From NCBI GenBank assembly GCA_002422305.1, contig DIUG01000055.1, positions 1 to 11,398 of the forward strand: DNA of 11,398 nt. Direction: 5' to 3'. Positions 1 to 7,004 of this stretch are shown one piece after another. The position numbers were made by a program, and so were the translations under genes. Below the pieces are notes generated by a model. The model made no database searches, was not told the origin of the DNA, and saw nothing but the letters and a program-made list of their open reading frames with translations. Positions within the stretch are counted from its first letter, which is position 1. Every line of letters begins with the position of its first letter. The DNA is from Patescibacteria group bacterium UBA6164. GTDB taxonomy: Bacteria > Patescibacteriota > Gracilibacteria > BD1-5 > UBA6164.

Positions 1-856
1 TCATCTTTTTTTTGTTCCATTGGAAACGATTATTGTTATAATAGAATATATAATTTTTAATTAAATTTTCAACATCTTTTAAATTTTTACAATTAGATAA
101 ATCAATTTCATCTTTTAGATGTCAGAAAAAAGATTCAGTAGGAGCATTATCTAAACAATTTCATTTTCTAGACATGGATTGAATAACTCATTTTTTCTTT
201 AATAATGTTTGATAACTAGGATTTGTATAATGAAATCCTTGGTCTGAATGAATAATGCTTCATTCTAAGTTTATCTTAGTTGATTTAATAGTTTCTAAAA
301 CGAAGTTTAATCATAAATTACTAGAAACTTTATATGAAATTACTTCTCAAGTTACCATATCTTTTAATATTGATAAATAACATCTTAATCAGTTATAATA
401 CAAGTATGTAATATCTGTTCATAATTTTTCAAATGCATTTAATCATCTAAATTGTCTTTTTAAAATATTTGGACAAGTTCTATGTTCTTGAGTTGCTTTA
501 GCTATTTTTAAGTAAGGTTTTTTTATTCTAATCTTTGTTTTTAATGAATATTTTTTCATAATTCTATGTACTTTTTTAGAATTCATTATTATTCATTTTT
601 CTTTTAAATCCATAGTTATCATACGATATCAGTGTTTAGAATTAAATCTTAAAAATTCATTTTTTACTATTTCTACATCAGATCTTTCTCTTTGTTCTTT
701 TGTATTATTTATTTCTATTAGTTTCTTATGTTTATAATATCAAGAAAGAGAAATTTCAGCTAATTTACATAAAATTTTAACATCAAACTTTAAAGATAAT
801 TTATATATTGTTTCAAATCTACTTGTTTTAGGGAAATCAATTTTTAAACATTTTTT
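1..856 (-). CDS. IS3-family transposase orfB (DDE integrase), partial
   Basis: Catalytic half of the transposase, which cuts and joins the element ends. The frame is open from the A6 tract at 851-856 to the left edge and lacks only its last part. The integrase core is clear: first aspartate in GTDITYLYY, second in IIHSDQGFHYTN, and glutamate in DNAPTESFFGHLKDE, with SMSRKGNC between the last two and YNNNRFQWNKKKM near the end, as usual for the IS150 group. Several of these glycines are encoded by TGA. An upstream HTH_21-like segment contains AEISLSGYYKHKK. There is no ATG or GTG near the beginning, and an in-frame TAG lies at 857-859, so the protein is most likely made as an orfAB fusion by slippage from orfA rather than from its own start. 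Confidence 0.93.
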
Positions 857-1217
857 CTAATTCTTCAAGATATGCTAATTTTGTTCTTAAATATTCATTT
901 TCTTGTTCTAAAGTCATATTATCAAAATCTATTTTTTCTTTTTTAGTTTTTCATTTTTTTTCTTCTATTACTCATTTTTGTTTTATATTTCTTTTCCATC
1001 TTGATATTGAATTTTTAGGAATATCTGAATTTATTACATATTTTGGGAATCACAATCTTTCAAATATTTCTTTTGAAAATATATCTTTATTCGTTAATTC
1101 TATTGCTTTTATTTTACATTCTTTTGTGAATACAATATGTCTTTGAATAACATTTTTTACATATTTATTAGCTTTAATCTCTTCTATTTGAGCTTTAGTA
1201 TAGTTTATTTCTGTCAT
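828..1217 (-). CDS. IS3-family transposase orfA (helix-turn-helix subunit)
   Basis: A 129-residue DNA-binding half of the IS3 transposase, which recognises the terminal inverted repeats. It starts at ATG 1215-1217 (MTEINYTKAQIEEIKANKY). A helix-turn-helix region follows, including IPKNSISRWKRNIKQKG at about residues 68-84, and the C-terminus is leucine-rich and coiled-coil-like (LEQENEYLRTKLAYLEELEK), which in this family mediates dimerisation. It ends at TAA 828-830, about 20 bases past the point where the orfB frame opens, giving the usual overlap. Three glycines are TGA-coded. No convincing Shine-Dalgarno site precedes the start; the leader is almost pure A/T. Confidence 0.9.
849..858 (-). 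other. orfA/orfB frame junction at an A6 tract
   Basis: On the minus strand orfA reads GAA AAA ATG TTT across a run of six A, while orfB continues from the same place as AAA AAA TGT TTA. orfB is therefore in the +1 (equivalently -2) frame relative to orfA, not the -1 frame standard for IS3 elements; the true -1 frame hits TAA within three codons. One A fewer in the run would fuse the two frames exactly. Transcriptional slippage, +1 frameshifting or a disabling one-base insertion would all fit. Confidence 0.7.
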
Positions 1218-1264
1218 AATATTATTTTTAAAAAGTAATTACTTTATTTTATTATATTCATAAC

Positions 1265-1299
1265 AAAAAAAGTAGAATGTTTTTTTTACATTCTACTTT
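1265..1299 (-). terminator. Hairpin with U-run at the IS end (minus-strand terminator)
   Basis: Arms at 1269-1280 and 1288-1299 (AAAGTAGAATGT and its exact complement) give 12 perfect base pairs around a 7-base loop. On the minus strand the stem is followed by a run of about six U (1270-1265), the form of an intrinsic terminator. It lies between the IS tip and orfA, so it would stop transcription entering the element from the amidase side, a known way for insertion sequences to limit transposase expression. One arm overlaps the putative terminal repeat. Confidence 0.65.
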
Positions 1300-1314
1300 C
1301 TAGGGGGCATATCA
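1288..1314 (-). repeat. Putative terminal inverted repeat of the IS3 element
   Basis: Read on the minus strand this begins TGATATGCCCCCTAG and runs into AAAGTAGAATGT. A TG start followed by a short C run is typical of IS150-group ends. It is assigned by position (upstream of orfA) and composition only; the partner repeat is outside the window. Confidence 0.55.
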
Positions 1315-1425
1315 TATTTTCGGTGATTTTTTTGTTGATTTTTATCTTGTTTTTCTTAGTCTAATTCTATTTATTAATTCAAGTTACGAAATTAAATTCG
1401 CTTTAAAATAGGTATTAATTAAAAT

Positions 1426-1471
1426 GAAGTTCATAAAATTTTACATACTAACTTAAAGAATTATGAACTTC
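1426..1471 (-). terminator. Stem-loop, possible weak terminator
   Basis: GAAGTTCATAA (1426-1436) and its exact complement (1461-1471) form an 11-bp stem with a 24-base AT-rich loop. On the minus strand it is followed by AUUUUAAUUAAU, a weak U-rich tail, so it could end transcripts from the small ORFs and amidase to its right. The tail is poor, and a repeat or protein-binding role is equally possible. Confidence 0.35.
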
Positions 1472-1675
1472 GAAAACAATAATAATCATAAAGACTTAAT
1501 TGTAAAAATATTTTGTATAATTGATGATTTAATAAAAATGTTAAAAACAAAAATATTATGAAAATAAATCTTGAAAATTCTAAGTTTTCACTAGCTGAAT
1601 CATATGTTGTATCAATATCAACAATTACTTTTTTAGTATTCTTTTGTTAAATTCTAATTTTTCTGTATTATTCAT
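1461..1675 (-). pseudogene. Possible transposase remnant split by a -1 frame offset
   Basis: ATG at 1675 opens a 16-residue frame (MNNTEKLEFNKRILKK) ending at TAA 1625-1627. Across a sequence reading A AAA AAG, the classic -1 slippery heptamer, the -1 frame continues as VIVDIDTTYDSASENLEF and stays open to 1461, becoming hydrophobic. The VDIDTTYD string resembles the first-aspartate strand of some DDE transposases (a DxDxT pattern), but the match is short and I cannot assign a family. With no further catalytic residues it cannot be functional. The same bases also form one arm of the 1426-1471 stem-loop. Confidence 0.3.
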
Positions 1676-1676
1676 T

Positions 1677-1742
1677 GGAGTATAAAGTTAGTTTTAAAAT
1701 ACACACTATATGTGTTTGTTTTGTAATTCTATTTTATACTCC
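1677..1742. repeat. 66-bp imperfect palindrome (possible MITE-like element)
   Basis: The outer arms GGAGTATAAA and TTTATACTCC are exact complements at the two ends. An inner ACACA-CTATA-TGTGT core marks the centre, and the bases between pair with a few mismatches and bulges, so nearly the whole 66 bp can fold into one hairpin. It codes for nothing evident. Candidates are a non-autonomous inverted-repeat element, a structured RNA, or a transposon end pair. Confidence 0.55.
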
Positions 1743-1753
1743 TTTAAAAGTTT

Positions 1754-1837
1754 TTATGAAATTTGTAGGATTAATACTATTAGAGTGTATAAAAATATTT
1801 CAGTTATTTTGATTAAATAAGTTATTATAATTTTCAT
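1754..1837 (-). CDS. Short hydrophobic peptide ORF, truncated paralogue of the next one
   Basis: A 27-residue ORF (MKIIITYLIKITEIFLYTLI, then VLILQIS). Its IKITEIFLYTLIVL closely matches IKIIRVFLYTLIVL in the 61-residue ORF immediately upstream at 1840-2025, and the DNA is similar too (see the repeat entries). It would be a single membrane segment with no further domain. It is either a decayed tandem copy or a real micropeptide; no ribosome-binding site is evident and no function is known to me. Confidence 0.3.
   Translation of the reverse strand: MKIIITYLIKITEIFLYTLIVLILQIS
1772..1799. repeat. Degenerate repeat copy A (coding for FLYTLIVL)
   Basis: About 28 bp that align with 1957-1984 at roughly 24 of 28 positions by eye (TAATACTAT...AGTGTATAAAAATA). 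The two copies encode the hydrophobic core of the two short ORFs and mark a local duplication about 185 bp apart. Confidence 0.6.
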
Positions 1838-1839
1838 TT

Positions 1840-2025
1840 TTATTCTTTTAAAGTTGGTACTCATTTAGTAACATCAGAACAACTATTTAAAAAATCTCTA
1901 AATGCAAAATCCATTTCACGAGTATGAAATCTAGAGTATAGAAGTATTATGGATAATAATACTATAAGTGTGTATAAAAATACTCTAATAATCTTTATAC
2001 TATATTTTAATATATTACTTTCCAT
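1840..2025 (-). CDS. Small single-pass membrane protein, unknown function
   Basis: A 61-residue ORF starting at ATG 2023-2025 inside the end of the amidase gene (19-bp overlap), ending at TAA 1840-1842. Residues about 14-31 (VFLYTLIVLLSIILLYS) form one membrane segment with basic residues on both sides. The C-terminal half is polar (RFHTREMDFAFRDFLNSCSD) with one cysteine and one TGA-coded glycine. The overlap and same orientation suggest co-transcription and translational coupling with the amidase, possibly as a membrane partner or a holin-like accessory, but nothing in the sequence proves that. I do not recognise the family. The neighbouring 27-residue ORF repeats its membrane segment. Confidence 0.5.
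1957..1984. repeat. Degenerate repeat copy B (coding for FLYTLIVL)
   Basis: Partner of the repeat at 1772-1799. It encodes the membrane segment of the 61-residue ORF. Similarity is concentrated over the hydrophobic segment, with a further shared TATGAAAT a little way off in each copy. Confidence 0.6.
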
Positions 2026-2855
2026 CAAAAATAGTTAGCATTAGGATATTGACTTATTAGGTCAGATAGTTTTTTATTAAGTGTATCTGTTGAGTGATAA
2101 GTTACATATATTTGACTTGTGCTTGTTCATGTTTTACTTGTTATAACCATTGAATGATCTATAGTTCAGTCTTTAGTCCAATCAATTTGAATTAAATCTC
2201 AAATTTGCATTTCTCAATATGTTAATGCAGATGAAAATCTATTTGTATAATATTTGGCATGTTCAAAAAAATTATTTGCTCATCACCATGTATAACTAGG
2301 CTCTGCATTAGAAGTATTAGCATAATACCAATTTTTCTTATCTATTTTACCTAATAATCAACTTACTATATATGGTAATCATCAAGTTTGTAATACTTGA
2401 GATGTAAAGTTTGTACAATCATTTTTTCATATATAAAAATTGTAACTAGGATTTCTTCCATAAGCCCAATTTATTGCATAATTTACAGCATTTGTTCTAT
2501 TGTAAGTAGAAGATATACTAGCTAATGAAACTAAGTTACTTTGTAAAGTTTCAGTTGATGAACTACTTTCAACCATACCAGTAGTATTTAATGCTACTGG
2601 TTCTCTATCCATTATCATTATAAACTCATCTAATATAATTTTATCTTTTTTATTTTTTACTTTTCAATTTTCAATTATTTTTTTAGCACTACTTATAAAT
2701 TCTTCATTAGATGATAATGATTGATTAGTAATTTTTTCAATTAAACTTTTTCATCTTTTAGTAATTTCTGCTTCATATTCTGGGAAAAATCAATTTGCAG
2801 TATTTATTAATGTAAAATTTATAATAAATATAACAAAAAATATATATTTTTTCAT
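2007..2855 (-). CDS. Secreted Amidase_6-type cysteine hydrolase
   Basis: A 282-residue protein with an N-terminal signal segment (MKKYIFFVIFIINFTLINTA) and no lipobox cysteine. Residues about 30-100 are a charged and Ser/Thr-rich linker. The C-terminal half matches the putative amidase domain (Amidase_6, in the broad papain/NlpC-P60-like group): NAVNYAINWAYGRNPSYNFY, then GKNDCTNFTSQVLQTGGLPY with the presumed nucleophile Cys147, WGGANNFFEH, GDLIQIDW, and DHSMVITSK with the presumed catalytic His234. Members of this family are predicted to cut amide bonds in peptidoglycan or related substrates. Many glycines are TGA-coded, including both in QTGGLPY. It is transcribed away from the envelope operon at 3313. 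The start at 2853-2855 is the ATG that exposes the signal peptide. Confidence 0.85.
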
Positions 2856-2871
2856 TTAATTAATTTAAAGA

Positions 2872-2894
2872 ATTATAATAGTGTTTTGCAAAAC
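2872..2894 (-). promoter_or_regulatory. Candidate amidase promoter -10 with overlapping palindrome
   Basis: TATAAT (minus strand, 2877-2872) lies 16 bases before the amidase ATG. Just upstream, in the -10/-35 spacer, is the perfect 12-bp palindrome GTTTTGCAAAAC (2883-2894), a position where a repressor could act. No good -35 hexamer is present, and AT-rich DNA gives many chance TATAAT matches. Confidence 0.35.
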
Positions 2895-2935
2895 ATTTAC
2901 AATATATATATATATATGTATATTGCAAATGTTTT
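2890..2935. repeat. Long hairpin with 17-bp arms
   Basis: AAAACATTTACAATATA (2890-2906) pairs with TATATTGCAAATGTTTT (2919-2935) with a single mismatch; the loop is an alternating TA tract. On the plus strand it is followed by TTGACTTTTTTTT, which looks terminator-like, but no plus-strand gene lies upstream. It sits about 35 bp before the amidase start and may be a regulator-binding site or a structured 5' leader. Confidence 0.6.
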
Positions 2936-3312
2936 TGACTTTTTTTTATATAGCAAACTTTTTTATATAAAAAGAGAGTTATTTTATGTGATTTAAAAGC
3001 CTAAAATATATATAAAAATATAATGTAATATGTCAAAACATTTTTTGCATAATTTTTCAAATTAGAATATTTAGTAACTAAATTGATACAGAATTTTTAT
3101 GTCGATTTTTAGTTTTTCTAAAGGAGTAAATCTTAAATCCTTGTGAAAATAAAAATATTCTAAATATTTTATCATATATTTTATTTAGATGACATTTCTA
3201 TTTTAATGCATGGTGAAATTTTAAAGTGAACTTTAACAAAAGAGACAATAAAACTTTATTTTTTTTAAAAAATACCTAAAATAACAACTAATTTATTATT
3301 TATTATTATTAT
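2936..3312. other. Divergent intergenic region, no convincing gene
   Basis: This separates the amidase (minus) from the envelope operon (plus) and must hold the operon promoter, but AT content is too high to choose one. The only ORF worth recording is 34 residues on the minus strand at 3071-3175, which contains YFYFHKDLRFTPLEKLK. That resembles the C-terminal TP-EKL segment of some transposases, so this may be another mobile-element scrap (low confidence). An isolated AAAGGAG at 3119-3125 on the plus strand has no useful start codon behind it. Confidence 0.5.
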
Positions 3313-4137
3313 ATGCATAAAAATAAAAACATAACTTTAAAAAAAGAAAATTTAGAAATATATTATGAAGAGTTTAAAAATGAAAGCAATATTAAATCAT
3401 TATGAACTATTGTTATATTACATTGATGGTGATGAAGTAGTCATAATTGGTTAATGGTATGAAAATTATTATTTGAAGCTTGATTTGATCTTATTATACC
3501 TGATTTGCCTGGTTTTTGAAAAACAAAAATAAATAAAGTATATGAGTTAGAAGATTATGCAAATATAATAGAACAATTTATAAAAGAATTAGATTTAAAA
3601 AATATTATACTTTGGTGACATAGTAATGGTTGAGCAATTAGTATTCAAATAGCTATTAGAAATAATATAAATATCTCTAATTTAATACTAAATAATTCTG
3701 CATGAATTAGAAATGATACAAAAAGAAGTTTGAAAAGAAAAATATTGAATAATTTCACAAAAGTAATAAAAAAAGTTTTGTCAATAATTCCTCCTCGTAA
3801 AAATTGGAATAAATCAAATAATTACTATAAAAAAATCAGAAAGTTATTTTATAAAGCTATTTGATGACAAGATTATTTAAATGCTGAAAATAATCCATTT
3901 TTAAAAGAAACATATTTAAATATGATAAAAAATGATTTATCTAAAGATGTTTTTAAAATTAAACAAAATACATTATTGATATGGTGAAAAAATGATAGAT
4001 ATACTCCTTTAAATGATTGATTATATTTGAAAGATAATATAATAAATTCTAAAATAATTATTTTAGAAAATGAAAAACATTGAATTCACTTAACAAGTCC
4101 TGAAAAACTTGTAAATACTTTTTTAAATAATATATAA
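3313..4137 (+). CDS. Alpha/beta-fold serine hydrolase
   Basis: A 274-residue alpha/beta hydrolase with the full catalytic set. The oxyanion-hole region is HGWGGSSHNW (from about residue 39); then IIPDLPGFGKT; the nucleophile elbow GHSNGG with Ser104; the acid in KNDRYTP with Asp228; and His256 in EKHGIHLTSPEKL. A lid-like insertion rich in Lys/Asn lies at about residues 130-205. There is no signal peptide, so it is cytosolic. Family members cleave esters, thioesters or amides and the substrate cannot be read from sequence. It is the first gene of a four-gene operon; the next start is one base beyond its stop. Most glycines use TGA, including the last in GHSNGG. Role in the operon (removing an acyl group, or acting as an editing thioesterase) is inference. 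Confidence 0.93.
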
Positions 4138-4138
4138 T

Positions 4139-5743
4139 ATGATATTTGAACATAAAATGACTATTGATCATTATTTACTATTAATTTTAACTATATTACC
4201 ATTTATTTATAAATATAATTTTTGGTTTTATGTTATACAATTAAAAGAATACAGATGGGATAGATTTAGAGAATATTTAAATACTCTACAATGAAAAAAT
4301 GCAATTATAAATATATGGTCAGTTATAGAATTTCCACTATTATTAATTTCATTTTATGTTTTTTATGATGAATTATTTGAAATAATTTTATACCCTGTAG
4401 TATTTTATTTTTTATTAATGCAAAATTTATTTGTATTTAGAAAAATACTTAAATCTAATTTTTTAAAACCAAAAATAACAAGTAGATTATTACTAACCCA
4501 AATATTATTAATTATATCAATTATTATAAGTATTTGAGTTCTAGATTTGTTTGAAATTTCAAATTATTTATATACTTATATACTAACAGTATTTTTATTT
4601 TTACCATTTATAATATTTTTTATTATATTATTAACATTACCATTTGTACATTACAAGAAAAGAAAAATCATAAATACAGCAATAAAAAAGACAAAAATGT
4701 ATAATCAACCTATAAAAATAGGTATTACTTGAAGTTATTGAAAATCATCAGTAAAAGAATTTTTATCATCTATATTAGAACAAGAATGAAATACACTTAA
4801 AACTCCTGAAAATATTAATAGTGAGCTTTGAGTTTCAGATTTGATAATAAAAGAATTAAATAATGATTATAAATATTTTGTAGCTGAAATGTGAGCTTAT
4901 AGAGTAGGAGAAATTGATTTATTATGAAAAATAGTAAATCATAAATATGGTTTTTTAACTGCTATTTGAAATCAACATTTATGATTATTTTGATCAATAA
5001 AAAATATTATAAAATGAAAATCAGAAATAAAAAATAGTGTAATAAAAAATAATTGAATTTTATATGTAAATTGGAATAATCCAGATATAAGAAATATAAA
5101 TTTTCCTAATAATTTAAATATAGTGAAATATTGAAATTTTGAATGATCAGATACGAAATTTGAAATTTTATGAATAAAAGAATGAAATACTAAAATTATT
5201 TATGAGTATAAATGAGCAAAAACTATATTTTTTATACCTTTAATATGAGAACATAATATAATAAATATTTCATGAGTAATTGCTTTTTGTTATGATATAT
5301 GATTAAAAACTTCAGATTTAAATAAATATATAAAAAATATAGAATCTCCTAAAAATACTCTTACGATAAAAAATTATGAAGATTTTATTTTAATAGATGA
5401 TACTTATAATTTATCTGAAGCATGATTATTTGCTTGAATAGAAGTATTAAATAGTTTCAAATTAGAAAAAATACTTGTAGTAGATGATATACTAGAATTA
5501 TGAAAAAAAGCTAATAAAATACACTTTGAAATATGAAAAACAATAGCTATAGAAAAAAATATAGACAAAATATTATATGTATGAAGTAATTATAAATTAC
5601 ATTTCTTAAAATGATTAATTGATTGATGATTTGATAAAGAAAATATTATAACTAAACTACCAGAAAAAATATCAAATAATGTAATATTATTTGAGTGAAG
5701 GAATTCTTGAAAATATCTAAATAATATAATTAAAAATGTTTAA
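4139..5743 (+). CDS. Membrane-anchored MurF-like Mur ligase
   Basis: A 534-residue ATP-dependent ligase of the Mur family, most like MurF, which adds a dipeptide to UDP-MurNAc-tripeptide. Residues 1 to about 175 form a multi-pass membrane domain with roughly five hydrophobic segments (about 10-32, 60-80, 84-100, 120-136, 143-171) and a basic-aromatic loop QLKEYRWDRFREYL, which is absent from classical MurF. The ligase part has the P-loop GITGSYGKSS (195-204, Lys202), EMGAYRVGEIDL (Glu250), the central-domain histidine in GNQHLGLFGS (His280), DDTYNLSEAG (about 420-430, the MurF-type YN motif), VVDDILELG and the C-terminal LFEGRNSGKYL. Three P-loop-region glycines are GGT or TGA in the expected places. 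It sits between the hydrolase and an aminotransferase whose start overlaps it by 8 bases. It is more likely a specialised envelope ligase than the housekeeping MurF, though that cannot be proved from one window. Confidence 0.9.
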
Positions 5744-7004
5744 AAAAACTTTAATGTCTGAATTTTTTACAACTATAAATCTCAATATTTTTTTAAGAAC
5801 TTTATCTTTTCTAACATATAAATTACCATTTATAAGATATGGTAAATATGTAGAAAATTTAGAAAATGGATTTTTATGATATATATGAAACTTTGATTCA
5901 AGAATCATATCATTCTATAATTGAAGAAGTGCTATATATCATTCTTTAAAAATGATTTGAGTAACAAAAAATGATGAAGTAATAGTATCATGATATACTT
6001 GTGTATCAGTTTCAAATGCTGTTATTCAAAGTTGAGCTAAAATAATATATTCAGATATAGAAAAAAATAATTTATGATATGATCTAAAAAAACTAAAACA
6101 AAATATTACAAAAAATACAAAAGTAATAATTGTACAATATACTTTTTGAAAACCAAATAATATAGAAAAAATTATTGAATTAGCTAAAGATCATAAAATA
6201 TTAATAATAGAAGATTGTGCTCATAGTTTATGAAGTAAAATAAAATGAAAAAAATTGTGAAGTTTTTGAGATTTTTCAATTTTTTCTATTGGAAGAGATA
6301 AAGTAATATCATGAATAACTGGTTGATTTTTGATTATTAATAATCAAAAATATTTTAACAAAATAGATTCTATAAAAGAAAAACTAAATATGCCTCCTAT
6401 TTGATTAACATTTAGAAATCTATTTTATAATATTGTAGCATACAAATCTTATAAATTATATGATTTTTTTAGCTTATGAAAAATGATTATATTTTTATCT
6501 AGAAAATTTAATATAATTACTGAAATCCTTACTGAAAAAGAAAAAAAATGTAATTTCAAAGAATTTAATTATAAATTATTAAATTCATCAGCATTTTTAG
6601 CTTTTAAAGAATTACAAAAAATAAAACTTACAAACATATATAAAATATCTATTGCAAATTATTATAACAATATGATAGATAATAAATATATAAAAATATT
6701 ATTTAAAGAAGAAAAACAAAATAAAAATAATTATTTTAGATATCCTATATTATTAGAATCAGAAGAGATAAAAAAGGAACTATATCATTATATGAAAAAA
6801 AATAATATTTTATTATGAAAATCATGGAGTGGTATAAATATTGTTCCAGAATGAGTTAATTTAACTAATACAAATTATATTTTATGAAAATGTTTGGTAG
6901 CAGAAAATATTAGTAAAAGAATTTTAATATTACCAAATCATTCTCTAATTACATTCAAAGATATAAAAAAAATAGTACAATTATTAAATAATTTTAAAAA
7001 ATAG
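5736..7004 (+). CDS. DegT/DnrJ/EryC1/StrS-family PLP aminotransferase
   Basis: A 422-residue fold-type I PLP enzyme. In this family an amino group is moved from Glu or Gln to a keto-sugar nucleotide, or occasionally to another small molecule. Visible motifs are NGRSAIYHSLK near the N-terminus, YTCVSVSNAVIQSGAK, the cofactor-binding aspartate in IIEDCAHSLGSK (Asp160), and the Schiff-base lysine in FSIGRDKVISGITGGF (Lys189). The C-terminal part has KSWSGINIVPEG and LILPNHSLI. The variant FSIGRDK rather than the common FSF-x-x-K with an E-G-G end marks it as a divergent subgroup. The start ATG 5736 overlaps the MurF-like stop (ATGTTTAA), implying translational coupling; ATG 5754 is an alternative. 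Its sugar or other substrate is not inferable. Adjacent FemAB and Mur-type genes point to envelope precursors. Confidence 0.94.

Larger units (their letters stand above)
1..1314 (-). mobile_element. IS3-family (IS150-like) insertion sequence, one end, truncated by window edge
   Basis: The element carries two consecutive reading frames with the orfA (helix-turn-helix) and orfB (DDE integrase) arrangement of IS3-family elements. The upstream end is placed at 1314 because the minus strand there begins TGATATGCCCCC, a TG-starting, C-rich tip resembling known IS150-group ends; this boundary is inferred, since the other end lies outside the window and no target duplication can be checked. The orfA and orfB frames read cleanly with UGA as glycine, so the element is adapted to, or long resident in, a recoded host. 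All three acidic catalytic residues of the DDE domain are visible. The orfA/orfB junction is offset in an unusual direction (see the junction entry). Confidence 0.93.
1315..1839. other. Gene-poor decayed stretch next to the IS
   Basis: No full-length gene is visible on either strand with TGA read as glycine. From left to right it holds a small palindrome around CGAAATTAAATTCG (about 1387-1400), the stem-loop at 1426-1471, a possible transposase remnant at 1461-1675, a 66-bp imperfect palindrome at 1677-1742 and a 27-residue ORF at 1754-1837. The density of inverted repeats and broken frames beside an insertion sequence suggests repeated insertion and deletion. Confidence 0.6.

Noticed and set aside
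2897..2922. Alternating TA tract considered as a microsatellite or start of a CRISPR-like array
   Set aside because: It is only the loop and inner stem of one hairpin; no repeat-spacer pattern exists anywhere in the window.
3119..3125. AAAGGAG as a ribosome-binding site for an extra plus-strand gene
   Set aside because: No start codon with a meaningful open frame follows at usable distance.
3246..3270. AATAAA-ACT-TTATT followed by a T run as a terminator before the operon
   Set aside because: The stem is short and pure A/T, with no upstream plus-strand gene to terminate.
5717..5908. Minus-strand 63-residue ORF
   Set aside because: Lies entirely over the MurF-like/DegT coding sequence, with no motif; antisense shadow.
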